39,416 bases of DNA from Herbidospora yilanensis. Lineage in GTDB: Bacteria > Actinomycetota > Actinomycetes > Streptosporangiales > Streptosporangiaceae. Positions within the stretch are counted from its first letter, which is position 1. Every line of letters begins with the position of its first letter. A program made the position numbers and the translations under genes. This document shows, one piece after another, positions 1-9,960 of this stretch. A model generated the notes under the pieces. It ran no database searches. It saw only the letters and a program-made list of their open reading frames with translations, and was not told where the DNA came from. The stretch lies in assembly GCF_001570565.1 (NCBI RefSeq), contig NZ_BBXE01000027.1:1-39416 (forward strand). Direction: 5' to 3'.

Positions 1-783
1 TTGGGGCTGCGGGGGCGCGGCGGGGGGCGGCGGCGCGGGCTGGGGAGGCGGCTCGGGGGTGGGGTTGTAGGTGTAGGTCGGGGTCTGCTGCCTCGGGGCC
101 GCGTGGGAGCCCTTCGACTGGGGCTGGGCCACCTGGGGCGGCGGGGGCGGGGCGGGCGCCGGGGCGGGGGGCGGCAGGGCGGCCTGGGCGCCGTTGAGGG
201 CCGGGAGGGCCCCGGTGGTTCTGGTGCCGTTCTGAGCGGCTTCGGCGCCGGTCGAGAGGGTCACGAAGGGGCGCAGATGGCCGCCGCTCATCTCGACCAG
301 GTCGTCGCACTCCTGGCGGAGGGTGCGGGAGACGGCCCAGCTCCCGTCGGAGGCGATGGAGATCACGGTGACCCGGATGCCGAGGTCCTGCGCGTCGCTG
401 ACCACCTGGGCCAGGTCTTCGTCGCCGCTGACCACGACCGCGTCGCAGACGGCGTTGTTGCGGGCCAGGGTCATCAGGTCGCGGTGGACCTGGGCGTCGA
501 CGCCCTCACGGCGGCCCGGCCGGATGCGGGCCAGGCGGAGCTTGAGGCCGGGGATGTCGGCCAGCACGTCGTGTTCGGGCGTGCGGCGGCCCTCGACCGT
601 CGCCTCGTACCAGTAGCAGCGCAGCAGCGGCAGGCCGGTGCGTTCGCGGGCGAGGTTGGTCAGCAGTTGGAGGAGACCGGGGTAGTCCCAAGTGACGGCC
701 TCACGGTGGCGGGTCCCGTGAACGGCCATCGCGCCATCGGCCAGCAGATAGCCGGCGTCGACGAAAAGCGCGCAGCGATCCAC
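1..783 (-). CDS. NYN-domain (PIN-like, DUF88) protein, 3' end cut by window edge
   Basis: Partial: 261 codons are visible and no stop is reached before the left edge. The start is GTG at 783, preceded by an AAGGAAGG Shine-Dalgarno 9 nt upstream. The N-terminal half has the NYN/LabA pattern of acidic residues: CALFVDAGY (Asp9), GVDAQV (Asp96) and VVSGDEDL (residues 117-124). NYN domains belong to the PIN-like nuclease superfamily and are usually predicted metal-dependent RNases. From about residue 185 the protein becomes a long Pro/Ala/Gln-rich low-complexity tail that runs to the window edge, probably disordered. It lies downstream of, and on the same strand as, the ECF sigma gene, with a 120-bp gap. 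The RNA target is unknown. The domain call is firm; nuclease activity is inferred from the family. Confidence 0.85.
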   Translation of the reverse strand, partial: MDRCALFVDAGYLLADGAMAVHGTRHREAVTWDYPGLLQLLTNLARERTGLPLLRCYWYEATVEGRRTPEHDVLADIPGLKLRLARIRPGRREGVDAQVHRDLMTLARNNAVCDAVVVSGDEDLAQVVSDAQDLGIRVTVISIASDGSWAVSRTLRQECDDLVEMSGGHLRPFVTLSTGAEAAQNGTRTTGALPALNGAQAALPPPAPAPAPPPPPQVAQPQSKGSHAAPRQQTPTYTYNPTPEPPPQPAPPPPAAPPQPQ

Positions 784-903
784 GCGACACCGCCTTCCTT
801 AACGTGGCCATCTCAGGGTAATCGGGTGGCTGATGGCGCGAGGATGAATCCCGCCGATTGTCTCCTCCGGGACCGTACCAGTTTGTCCCGTTATTGCCTC
901 CGG

Positions 904-1449
904 TCACGTGCGCAGGTAGGCGTCTCGCAGACCTCTTCTGGCGCGATAGGCCAGGGCCGCCACGCCGTTGGCCGTCAGCCCCATGAGCGGCGCGATCTCG
1001 GCCGCCTGGTGGTCTTCGACGGCGGTGTGCCACAGGACCTCGCGCCAGCGTTCGGGCAGGGACCGGAAGGCCCTGGCGACGTCGGCCCGTTCGCAGCGCG
1101 CCAGCGCCGGATCGACGAAGGGCTCGCCGGGGGCGTACCGCTCGATCTCGTGGGTGGGGACGTCGCGGCGGTCGGCGCGGTCGTAGACGGCGCGGCGGAC
1201 GGCGGCGAGGAGATATGGACGGAACTCCGCCCTCGGGCCGCCGCCTCGGCGGATCAGGTCGAGGATGCGGGTGAAGGTCTCGGCGACGATGTCGTCGGCG
1301 TCGTCGATCGCCCCGTGACGGAGCAGGTGGCGCGCGACGGCGCGGGCGGCGGGGCGGTGGCGTTCGTAGAGGGCGCCGTAGGCGGCGGAGTCGCCGGCCC
1401 GGAGGGCGTCGAGCAATTGCGCGTCGCTTTGCCCGATTTGCACACTCAA
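904..1449 (-). CDS. ECF-type RNA polymerase sigma factor (sigma-70 family)
   Basis: 181 residues, the size of a minimal ECF sigma factor. Region 2 (about residues 22-95) contains YGALYERHRPAARAVARHLL and DADDIVAETFTRILDLI. Region 4 (about 115-175) contains LPERWREVLW and a helix-turn-helix, AEIAPLMGLTANGVAALAYRAR. It should direct RNA polymerase to a specialised promoter set. The start is TTG at 1449, with GAGAGG 5 nt upstream; an in-frame GTG two codons later (1443) is possible. It ends right after region 4, with no C-terminal zinc-finger or SnoaL-like extension. No anti-sigma factor gene lies beside it in the window, so its control cannot be read from context. It is divergent from pyrE. Confidence 0.9.
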   Translation of the reverse strand: MSVQIGQSDAQLLDALRAGDSAAYGALYERHRPAARAVARHLLRHGAIDDADDIVAETFTRILDLIRRGGGPRAEFRPYLLAAVRRAVYDRADRRDVPTHEIERYAPGEPFVDPALARCERADVARAFRSLPERWREVLWHTAVEDHQAAEIAPLMGLTANGVAALAYRARRGLRDAYLRT

Positions 1450-1556
1450 TGTTACCTCTCGATTACCTTAGGTTGACCGCCTGATGATTCCGCGTCCAGG
1501 CCGTCTCCTAACGCGACTCGACCGAGTCAGGAAAACTGACTTGCTCAGACGGTCAA

Positions 1557-1562
1557 TACGCT
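1557..1562 (+). promoter_or_regulatory. -10-like hexamer of pyrE (leaderless start)
   Basis: TACGCT lies exactly 7 nt before the pyrE ATG, so transcription should start at or next to the start codon. A perfect inverted repeat, GACTCG-AC-CGAGTC, lies about 40 nt upstream in the same intergenic region. No -35 consensus is clear. Confidence 0.45.
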
Positions 1563-1569
1563 GAGGGCC

Positions 1570-2106
1570 ATGACTGACCGAGAGCTTCTGCTGGACGAGA
1601 TCAAGAACAAGGCCGTCGTGCACGGCCGGGTGACCCTTTCCTCGGGCAAGGAGGCCGACTACTACGTCGACCTGCGCCGCGTGACCCTCGACGGCACGGC
1701 GGCGCCGCTGGTGGGCCGGGTGATGCTCGACCTGACCGGAGACCTCGGCTTCGACGCCGTCGGCGGGCTGACCCTGGGCGCCGACCCGGTGGCCACCGCG
1801 ATGGTGCACGCCGCCGCCGCGCGGGGCGAGCGGCTCGACGCCTTCGTGGTCCGCAAGGAGGGCAAGGCCCACGGCCTCCAGCGCCGCATCGAAGGCCCCG
1901 ACGTCGCCGGACGCCGGGTGCTGGCCGTGGAGGACACCACCACCACCGGGGGGTCGGTGCTGACCGCCGTACAGGCACTGAAAGAGGCCGGGGCGGTCGT
2001 CGTGGGCATCGCGACGATCGTGCACCGAGGTGGCGACGACAACCTGGCGACGGCCGGGGTGCCCTATCGGTCGGCGTTCAACTTGGCTGACCTTGGCCTC
2101 GGGTGA
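1570..2106 (+). CDS. pyrE: Orotate phosphoribosyltransferase
   Basis: 178 residues, a typical length. It transfers phosphoribose from PRPP to orotate to give OMP in de novo pyrimidine synthesis (cytosol). The PRPP-binding signature is VLAVEDTTTTGGS near residue 118, with the two acidic residues and the TTGGS loop intact. The N-terminal VVHGRVTLSSGKEADYYVD and the VRKEGKAHG loop (Lys pair near the active site) also match PyrE. The ATG at 1570 has no convincing Shine-Dalgarno but has a -10 hexamer 7 nt upstream. No other pyr genes are near. The 3' end overlaps the convergent downstream gene by 29 bp. Confidence 0.95.
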   Translation: MTDRELLLDEIKNKAVVHGRVTLSSGKEADYYVDLRRVTLDGTAAPLVGRVMLDLTGDLGFDAVGGLTLGADPVATAMVHAAAARGERLDAFVVRKEGKAHGLQRRIEGPDVAGRRVLAVEDTTTTGGSVLTAVQALKEAGAVVVGIATIVHRGGDDNLATAGVPYRSAFNLADLGLG

Positions 2107-2512
2107 CGGTGAAGGAGGCCTGCTCCCCGGGCTGCACCGGGGGGCGCGGCTTACCGTTCTCCCAGATCTTCACGAGTGAGGCGTCGTCGAGGACGACGTC
2201 GACCTTGCCGTCGAAGTAGGCGACCTGCTCCCCCTTGGAGAGCTGCCCGTTGATCAGCACGTCGCCGCCGGGGATCCGGACGAAGACCGGGCAGTGGTCG
2301 GCCTGACAGACGATCTGGAGGGTCGCGGGGGCGGTCCGCGCGGCCTGCGCGGAGGCCGCGGGGGGAACCGGGGTGTCGGGGGCCTCGATGGGGTCGGTGG
2401 CGGTGAGCAGCCCTACGACACCCACCACGATCAGCGACAGCAGGGCACCTACCGCGAGCACGATGAGTACGATCCGGGCGATCCCCAACGGATCGGACCT
2501 ATGTCGTCCCAC
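2078..2512 (-). CDS. Small single-pass membrane protein with exported C-terminal domain
   Basis: 144 residues. A short basic N-terminus is followed by one hydrophobic segment (about residues 11-37), a Pro/Ala-rich linker, and a C-terminal beta-rich domain (about 62-144) that includes CQADHCPVFV and VLINGQLSKGEQVAYFDGKVDVVLDD. That tail resembles the DUF4115 domain found at the C-terminus of RodZ-type proteins, but there is no N-terminal helix-turn-helix. Two cysteines six residues apart may form a disulfide outside the cell. The start is GTG, with TACCGT 7 nt upstream and no Shine-Dalgarno, so it is probably leaderless. It is convergent with pyrE and overlaps its last 29 bp. Function unknown. 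Confidence 0.7.
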   Translation of the reverse strand: MGRHRSDPLGIARIVLIVLAVGALLSLIVVGVVGLLTATDPIEAPDTPVPPAASAQAARTAPATLQIVCQADHCPVFVRIPGGDVLINGQLSKGEQVAYFDGKVDVVLDDASLVKIWENGKPRPPVQPGEQASFTVTRGQGQPS

Positions 2513-2589
2513 TCTTCTGACGGTAACCGGTTGGAAAGACCAAGCTGTCCAAAAAAGTAAGATTATTACGATTGGCTATCGGCCGAAGG

Positions 2590-3309
2590 TCAGGCGGTCT
2601 CGCGGTGGTGCTTGCCCTTGGGTTCGGTCACCGGAGCGCCCGGCTGGCCGATCGCGGCTGCCGTGGCGGCGATCTTGGCCGCCTTCCGGTTCTTCATGAC
2701 CTCGCGGATGATCGGGATCACCGAGAGAAGGATGATCACCGCCGCGCCGGGCAGGATGTAGCGGTCGACGTTGGGCACCAGCTTGCCGACGTAGTAGCCG
2801 AAGAGCAGCAGGCCATCGGTCCAGAGAACGCCGCCGACGATGTTCCAGACGAGGAAGCGACGCGGCTTCATGCCGAGCATGCCGGCGACCGGGTTCAGGA
2901 AGGTCCGGACGATCGGGATGAACCGGGCCAGCACGACGGCCTTCTCCGGGCCGAACTTCTCGAAGTAGTACTGCGCCTTCTCGACGTACTCCTGCTTGAA
3001 CAGCCGGGAGTCGGGCCGGGCGAACAGGCGGGGACCCGCCTTCGCGCCGATGTAGTGGCCGAGCTGGGCGCCCGCGATGGCGCAGACCGGCGCGCCGACG
3101 AGGAGAACGCCGAGCGGGAACGGCGTGTCGAGCCCGACCGCCGAGGCGACCTCGGCCGACGCGCCCATGCCGGCGACCACCAGCAGCGAGTCGCCGGGCA
3201 GGAAGAAGCCGATCAGAAGACCGGTCTCGGCGAAGATGATGGTGAGAATGCCGATGAGCCCGAAGGTGACGATCCACCATTCGGCGCTGAGAAGATTCGT
3301 GACGTCCAT
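2590..3309 (-). CDS. DedA family membrane protein
   Basis: About 239 residues from the ATG at 3309; alternative starts at 3333 or 3378 would add 8 or 23 residues. DedA-family proteins are multi-pass membrane proteins, several of them flippases for undecaprenyl-phosphate or other lipids. Diagnostic motifs are present: FAETGLLIGFFLPGDSLL near the N-terminus and ARFIPIVRTFLNPVAGM in the middle, followed by hydrophobic helices and a short basic tail ending KHHRETA. It is divergent from fba; a DedA-like gene next to fba is also known in mycobacteria. The start at 3309 fits the family's usual N-terminus; no start has a strong Shine-Dalgarno. Confidence 0.88.
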   Translation of the reverse strand: MDVTNLLSAEWWIVTFGLIGILTIIFAETGLLIGFFLPGDSLLVVAGMGASAEVASAVGLDTPFPLGVLLVGAPVCAIAGAQLGHYIGAKAGPRLFARPDSRLFKQEYVEKAQYYFEKFGPEKAVVLARFIPIVRTFLNPVAGMLGMKPRRFLVWNIVGGVLWTDGLLLFGYYVGKLVPNVDRYILPGAAVIILLSVIPIIREVMKNRKAAKIAATAAAIGQPGAPVTEPKGKHHRETA

Positions 3310-3354
3310 CGCGAGAAGAGCGTACCCCGGCATGATGAAGACCGGCGGCAACCC

Positions 3355-3385
3355 GGGGCGCTTCACACATCCGGGCACGCTTCGG
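3355..3385. repeat. 31-nt segment repeated at 31090-31120 (28/31 identical)
   Basis: It lies between the dedA start and the fba operator. It may be a leftover of a gene end like that of the lipoprotein at 31.1 kb, or a chance match. Confidence 0.35.
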
Positions 3386-3388
3386 AAT

Positions 3389-3404
3389 ACTGGTCTACAC
3401 CAAT
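3389..3404 (+). promoter_or_regulatory. dre-like operator (DasR/NagR-type GntR site) upstream of fba
   Basis: ACTGGTCTACACCAAT differs at one position from the palindromic DasR-responsive element core TGGTCTAGACCA. On the other strand it reads ATTGGTGTAGACCAGT, close to the TGGTGTAGACCA variant. It lies 24 nt before the fba ATG, where a bound repressor would block transcription. DasR is the GlcNAc-responsive repressor of Streptomyces and relatives. The match is visible; occupancy is inferred. Confidence 0.5.
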
Positions 3405-3428
3405 CCTTCTCATTGGAGATGACTTTCG

Positions 3429-4451
<1,023 letters not shown>

Positions 4452-4464
4452 GTGCGTCGAGCGG

Positions 4465-4494
4465 AAGGCCCGGATCGACGGAGATTCGGGCCTT
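4465..4494 (+). terminator. Intrinsic terminator after fba
   Basis: AAGGCCCG (4465-4472) pairs with CGGGCCTT (4487-4494) around a 14-nt loop, 14 bp past the fba stop. The T-tract is short (TTTGG), as is common in high-GC actinobacteria. Confidence 0.65.
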
Positions 4495-4578
4495 TGGCAT
4501 CTGCAGGAGTAAATGATTACGGTTTGCCGCTACAGGTAAGACAGTGTTCAAAGACCGATCACGAGAACGGGAGCCGCT

Positions 4579-4995
4579 GTGGAAACGCACGAGAACCTGC
4601 TGGCCGGCCCACCCCCCACGCAGCTTCCTGACAACCCCGAGGCGCGCAAGATGATGGAGAGCGGGATCAAGGCGGCCGACGTCGCGGCCCGGTTCCCCAC
4701 CTACTCCGCCGCGTGGGCCACCCTGGCCGACGACTACTTCGCGGCGGGCCACGCCATCACGTCGTACGCCTTCGCGCGCACCGGCTACCACCGGGGCCTC
4801 GACCAGTTGCGCCGCGCCGGGTGGAAGGGCCACGGGCCGATCCCGTGGGACCACGCGCCCAACCGGGGGTTCCTGCGCTGCCTGAACGCGCTGGCCCGCG
4901 CGGCCTACGCGATCGGTGAGAAGGACGAGGCCGAACGTTGCCAGCAGTTCCTGCGTGACTCCTCCCCGGAGGCGGCCGACGCGCTGTCGAACTGA
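4579..4995 (+). CDS. DUF3151 family protein
   Basis: 138 residues, cytosolic, with no membrane segment. It matches the actinobacterial DUF3151 family, whose members sit between fba and purA in many actinobacteria, as here. The body is mostly helical (AWATLADDYFAAGHAITSYAFARTGYHRGLDQLRRAGWKG, then GFLRCLNALARAAYAIGEKDEAERCQQFL) and looks like TPR-type helical pairs. The conserved centre is WKGHGPIPWDHAPNRGF. The start is GTG at 4579 with GGGAG about 6 nt upstream. No biochemical role is known to me; the position suggests a link to central metabolism, but that is only context. Confidence 0.85.
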   Translation: METHENLLAGPPPTQLPDNPEARKMMESGIKAADVAARFPTYSAAWATLADDYFAAGHAITSYAFARTGYHRGLDQLRRAGWKGHGPIPWDHAPNRGFLRCLNALARAAYAIGEKDEAERCQQFLRDSSPEAADALSN

Positions 4996-5025
4996 CCGGA
5001 GATCCCCTTTTTCCGGCAGCTCAGG

Positions 5026-6378
<1,353 letters not shown>

Positions 6379-6385
6379 ATCAGGC

Positions 6386-6426
6386 CACGCCGATCGGAGC
6401 CCCAATACAAGGGACCGGTCGGCGTG
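6386..6426 (+). terminator. Intergenic hairpin after purA
   Basis: CACGCCGATCGG (6386-6397) pairs with CCGGTCGGCGTG (6415-6426), with one G-T wobble, over a 17-nt loop. It has no T-tract but lies 8 nt past the purA stop. It probably terminates purA transcripts just before the downstream gene's -10. Confidence 0.55.
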
Positions 6427-6431
6427 CCTTG

Positions 6432-6437
6432 TAGGGT
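6432..6437 (+). promoter_or_regulatory. -10-like hexamer of the phosphodiesterase gene
   Basis: TAGGGT lies 8 nt before the GTG start and there is no Shine-Dalgarno, which is consistent with a leaderless mRNA. Confidence 0.4.
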
Positions 6438-6445
6438 TCGCGGTT

Positions 6446-7345
6446 GTGCACCGACCTGTTGAGTTGCACGGGCACCGGGGCGCCCGCGGCCTGCGGCCCG
6501 AGAACACCCTGCCCGGTCTCGCCTACGCGCTGGAGATCGGCGTCGACGCCATCGAGTTCGACGTCGTGCTGACCGCCGACCACCAGTTGGTCCTGAGTCA
6601 CGACCTGACCGTCTCCGCGGTGACGAGCCGCGACACCGGCGCCGAGCAACTGGTCGGCCGGCCGATCAACCAGCTCACCCTGACGCAGCTCCGCACCCTC
6701 GACGTGGGGGTGCGCCGGCCGGTGCGCGAGAACGACCCGTTCGTGCGCACCCAGGTCGGCCGTCCCGACACCCGAATGCCCACGCTGGGCGCGGTGCTCG
6801 GGCTCGTGAGCGCCTACGGCGCCGACCACGTGCGGCTGAACGTCGAGCTCAAGTCCGACCCCACCCGGCCCGACCTGTCGGCCGACCCGAAGTTCTTCAC
6901 CGGCCTGGTCCTGGACGAACTGGCGCGGCACCGGCGCATCGACAACTCGGCCGTCCTGAGCTTCGACTGGCGCATCCTGGCGGCGGCGCGTGACGCCGTG
7001 CCGCACAGATACGCGCTGGTCGAGGCGGCGACAATCGACCCCGTGTGGATGGCGGGCTTCGACATCCGCGACTTCGAGGTCGACATCGCGGGCGCGGCCG
7101 AGGCCGTCGGGGCGACCGTGTTGTCACCCGACCGGGTGCTCGTCGACAAGCAGCTCATGACGGGCGCGGCCCGGCGCGAGCTGCCCGTGGTGGTCTGGAC
7201 GGTCAACGACCCCGTCGAGGCGGCGACCCTGCTCGACCTCGGGGTGGCCGCGATCGTGACCGACTACCCCGACCGCATGCGGGAGTTGTGGGCCTCCCGC
7301 GGCATCCCGCTGCCGCGTTCCGTCAAAGCGGTCGCCGCCGTCTAG
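6446..7345 (+). CDS. Glycerophosphodiester phosphodiesterase (GDPD family)
   Basis: 299 residues. It hydrolyses glycerophosphodiesters (deacylated phospholipids) to sn-glycerol 3-phosphate plus an alcohol. The GDPD signature is clear: LHGHRGARGLRPENTLPGLAYALEIGVDAIEFDV with the catalytic HRG, ENT and the acidic metal-binding pair, then VLSHDLTV (second catalytic His) and LNVELK further in. The C-terminus has VWTVND and AAIVTDYPD, typical of the TIM-barrel end. No signal peptide is seen, so it is probably cytosolic. The GTG start has TAGGGT 8 nt upstream. It ends in a 4-bp overlap with the convergent corA gene. Confidence 0.92.
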   Translation: MHRPVELHGHRGARGLRPENTLPGLAYALEIGVDAIEFDVVLTADHQLVLSHDLTVSAVTSRDTGAEQLVGRPINQLTLTQLRTLDVGVRRPVRENDPFVRTQVGRPDTRMPTLGAVLGLVSAYGADHVRLNVELKSDPTRPDLSADPKFFTGLVLDELARHRRIDNSAVLSFDWRILAAARDAVPHRYALVEAATIDPVWMAGFDIRDFEVDIAGAAEAVGATVLSPDRVLVDKQLMTGAARRELPVVVWTVNDPVEAATLLDLGVAAIVTDYPDRMRELWASRGIPLPRSVKAVAAV

Positions 7346-8445
7346 AGCCAGCCGTTGCGCCGGAACGCCCGGTGGAGCAGGGCGCAGGCGACGACCATGA
7401 CGCCGACGACCACCGGGTAGCCCCAGACCGCGTCGAGCGCGGGCATGTGCTCGAAGTTCATGCCGTAGATGCCCGCGATCATGGTCGGGACGGCCAGGAT
7501 CGCCACCCACGAGGAGATCTTGCGCATGTCCTCGTTGGCCAGGGCGTTGGTGCGGGCGAGCGCGGCCTGGAGGATCGAGTCGGAGAGCTCGTTGCTCGAC
7601 TGGACCTGCTCGCACACGCGCGACAGGTGGTCGGACACGTCGCGGAAGTACTCCCGCATGTCCGACGGGATGATGCGGCGCTGCGGCAACTGGGAGAACG
7701 GGGTGTGGAGCGGCGCGACGGCCCGCTTGAGCTCCAGCATCTCCCGCTTGAGATGGTAGATCCGGTTGATGTCGCGCGAGCTGACCTCGGCGAACACCGC
7801 GGCCTCGACCTCTTCGAGCTCGGCCTGCATCTGGTCGGCGACGTAGAGGTACTTGTCGACGACGTGGTCGGCGATGGCGTGGAGCACGCCGGTCGGGCCC
7901 CGGTTGAGCAGCTTGGGCTTGTCTTCGAGCTTCTCGCGCACGTCGCTGAGCGGGCTGTGGGCGCCGTGGCGGACCGTGACGACGAAGTCTGGGCCGACGA
8001 ACACCATGATCTCGCCGGTGGCGATGATCTCGGCCGACTCGGTCAGCACCTCGTGGTCGAGGAACGCGACCGTCTTCAGCACCACGAACAGGGAGTCGCC
8101 GTAACGTTCCACCTTGGGCCGCTGGTGGGCCTTGACCGCGTCTTCGACGGCGAGGGGGTGGAGCCCGAACGTCTCGGCCAGCCACTCGACCTCGGGGGCC
8201 TCCGGCTCGAAGAGCCCCACCCAGACGTAGGCGTCGGGCTTGGCGGCGTCTTCGTTGTGCTGCCGGACCAACTGGACCGCCTGCGCTATTCCGTCGGCCG
8301 CGACCTTCCGGCCGCCGATGTAGGCGCCGAAGGTGATGAGCGAGTCGCTCGACGGGACGCAGGGGAACTTCTTGTGCTCGAGAACAGGGGAGGCCACGGT
8401 GGCGGCACGGGTGATACGACGGGGGAAAAGCGTGGCGGAGCGCAT
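7342..8445 (-). CDS. corA: CorA family divalent cation (Mg2+/Co2+) transporter
   Basis: 367 residues from the ATG at 8445, chosen because AAGGGA lies 5-6 nt upstream; a GTG 12 codons earlier is possible. The cytosolic N-terminal domain (about 1-300) is rich in charged helices. Two C-terminal membrane helices follow, with the defining YGMNFEHMP (GMN) selectivity-filter motif after the first helix (WVAILAVPTMIAGIYGMNF) and a second helix (VVVGVMVVACALLHRAF) ending in a basic tail. It forms pentameric Mg2+ channels in the inner membrane. It is convergent with the phosphodiesterase gene. Substrate (Mg2+, Co2+ or Zn2+) cannot be settled from sequence. Confidence 0.93.
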   Translation of the reverse strand: MRSATLFPRRITRAATVASPVLEHKKFPCVPSSDSLITFGAYIGGRKVAADGIAQAVQLVRQHNEDAAKPDAYVWVGLFEPEAPEVEWLAETFGLHPLAVEDAVKAHQRPKVERYGDSLFVVLKTVAFLDHEVLTESAEIIATGEIMVFVGPDFVVTVRHGAHSPLSDVREKLEDKPKLLNRGPTGVLHAIADHVVDKYLYVADQMQAELEEVEAAVFAEVSSRDINRIYHLKREMLELKRAVAPLHTPFSQLPQRRIIPSDMREYFRDVSDHLSRVCEQVQSSNELSDSILQAALARTNALANEDMRKISSWVAILAVPTMIAGIYGMNFEHMPALDAVWGYPVVVGVMVVACALLHRAFRRNGWL

Positions 8446-8705
8446 GTCGGTCCCTTCGAAGGCCGAGCTCACATGCTCCACGCGAACTGCGGAGTCACCC
8501 CTTACACGGGCGCGGGCATGCGGGCGGCGTGCATCTGGAAATGGAGAGGGATGTCGCGCACGTCAGACGCGCGCGTGCACGTACTGACGGGATCGCCAGA
8601 AGACACCCGTACCACCTCCAATCGCCACTTGACACCGCAAAGCCAACCCAAAATATCACAGGGTCCCAGGATAACCGTGGTCGCCGGGCCTGAGAGAATG
8701 CGTGG
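8446..8705. other. Divergent intergenic region corA-purD
   Basis: 260 bp without a supportable gene. It should hold the corA and purD promoters. I see no M-box-like Mg2+ structure or other recognised riboswitch, though I cannot fold the sequence. GC content falls towards purD (ATATCACAGGG near 8657). Confidence 0.4.
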
Positions 8706-9923
8706 GTGCGAGTTCTGGTGATCGGTTCAGGAGGCCGTGAGCACGCGATCTGCCGTGCTCTCCGACCCGCCGAGGTGCACTGCGCGCCCGGCAACGCGGG
8801 CATCGCGGAGGTGGCGCGACTACACGACGTGTCGCCCCTCGACGGCTCCTCCGTCGCGGCGCTGGCGCTCGACCTCGCGGTCGACCTCGTGGTCATCGGC
8901 CCCGAGGCGCCGCTGGTCGCCGGGGTGGCCGACGCCGTCCGCGCGGTCGGCGTGCCGTGCTTCGGCCCGTCGCGCGAACCCGCCGCGATCGAGGGTTCCA
9001 AGAGCTTCGCCAAGTCGGTGATGGAGGCGGCCGGCGTGCCGACCGCCCGCGCCTTCTCCTGTACGACCCCAGAAGAGGCCCTCGACGCCCTCGACACCTT
9101 CGGCCCGCCCTATGTGGTCAAGGACGACGGCCTGGCCGCCGGCAAGGGCGTCGTCGTCACGACCGACCGCTCGGCCGCGCTGGCCCACGCCGCGGCGTGC
9201 GAGCGCGTGGTGATCGAGGAATACCTCGACGGCCCCGAGGTCTCGTTGTTCGCCCTGTGCGACGGCAAGACGGCCGTGGCACTCCAGCCCGCACAGGACT
9301 TCAAGCGCGCCCACGACGGCGACGAGGGGCCCAACACGGGCGGCATGGGCGCCTACACCCCCCTGACGTGGGCCCCCGAGGGCCTGGTCGACGAGATCAT
9401 GACGACGGTCGTCACCCCGACCGTCAACGAACTGGCCCGCCGCGGCATGCCCTACACCGGCGTCCTCTACGCCGGCCTGGCCCTGACCGGCAAGGGCCCC
9501 AAGGTCATCGAATTCAACGCGCGTTTCGGCGACCCCGAGACCCAGGTCGTCCTCGACCGCCTGGAGACCCCCCTGGCCGACCTGCTGCTCGCCTGCGCGA
9601 CCGGGGAACTCGCCGCCCAGCCCGCAGTGGTCAGCCGCCCCGGCGCGGCCGTGACCGTGGTGATCGCCGCCGAGAACTACCCCGGCACCCCGGTGAAGGG
9701 CGACGCCGTCGAGGGCCTGTCGGAAGAGGTCGAGGGGGCTTACGTCCTCCACGCCGGGACGGCGCTGGAGGACGGGCGGGTGGTTTCCAACGGCGGGCGC
9801 GTGCTGAACGTGGTGGGCACGGGCGAGACGGTGGCGGAGGCGCGGGAGCGGGCCTACGAACTCGTGGGGCGCATCCAGATGCGTGGCTCCTTCCACCGAA
9901 ACGACATCGCCGCCGGCCGTTGA
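8706..9923 (+). CDS. purD: Phosphoribosylamine-glycine ligase (GAR synthetase)
   Basis: 405 residues, close to the family's usual 415-430. It joins 5-phosphoribosylamine and glycine using ATP (second step of de novo purine synthesis). The N-terminus MRVLVIGSGGREHAICRAL is diagnostic. The ATP-grasp domain shows VVKDDGLAAGKGVVV, EEYLDGPEVSLFALCDG and the GPNTGGMGAYTP signature, then IEFNARFGDPETQVVL for metal binding. The start is GTG at 8706 with only a weak GAGAG upstream. The stop codon TGA overlaps the left arm of the 34-bp palindrome that precedes the toxin-antitoxin genes. Confidence 0.97.
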   Translation: MRVLVIGSGGREHAICRALRPAEVHCAPGNAGIAEVARLHDVSPLDGSSVAALALDLAVDLVVIGPEAPLVAGVADAVRAVGVPCFGPSREPAAIEGSKSFAKSVMEAAGVPTARAFSCTTPEEALDALDTFGPPYVVKDDGLAAGKGVVVTTDRSAALAHAAACERVVIEEYLDGPEVSLFALCDGKTAVALQPAQDFKRAHDGDEGPNTGGMGAYTPLTWAPEGLVDEIMTTVVTPTVNELARRGMPYTGVLYAGLALTGKGPKVIEFNARFGDPETQVVLDRLETPLADLLLACATGELAAQPAVVSRPGAAVTVVIAAENYPGTPVKGDAVEGLSEEVEGAYVLHAGTALEDGRVVSNGGRVLNVVGTGETVAEARERAYELVGRIQMRGSFHRNDIAAGR

Positions 9924-9955
9924 CCCTAGTTCAGAACACGTTCTGAACTAGGGTC
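9922..9955. promoter_or_regulatory. 34-bp palindromic operator/promoter of the toxin-antitoxin locus
   Basis: GACCCTAGTTCAGAAC (9922-9937) and GTTCTGAACTAGGGTC (9940-9955) are perfect 16-bp inverted arms around AC. The right arm contains TAGGGT (9949-9954), a -10-like hexamer exactly 6 nt before the antitoxin ATG, so a bound protein would cover the promoter. This is the expected layout for antitoxin autoregulation. The purD stop lies in the left arm; the palindrome could also act as a purD terminator. Confidence 0.7.
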
Positions 9956-9960
9956 GCGCC

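Noticed and set aside
1-1476. Long + strand open frame of 491 codons
   Set aside because: It lies antisense to the NYN and sigma genes, is full of Gly/Arg/Val low complexity and has no family signature; it is a shadow caused by high GC.
8446-8705. Mg2+ riboswitch upstream of corA
   Set aside because: corA starts close to a normal Shine-Dalgarno and I see no M-box-like conserved elements.
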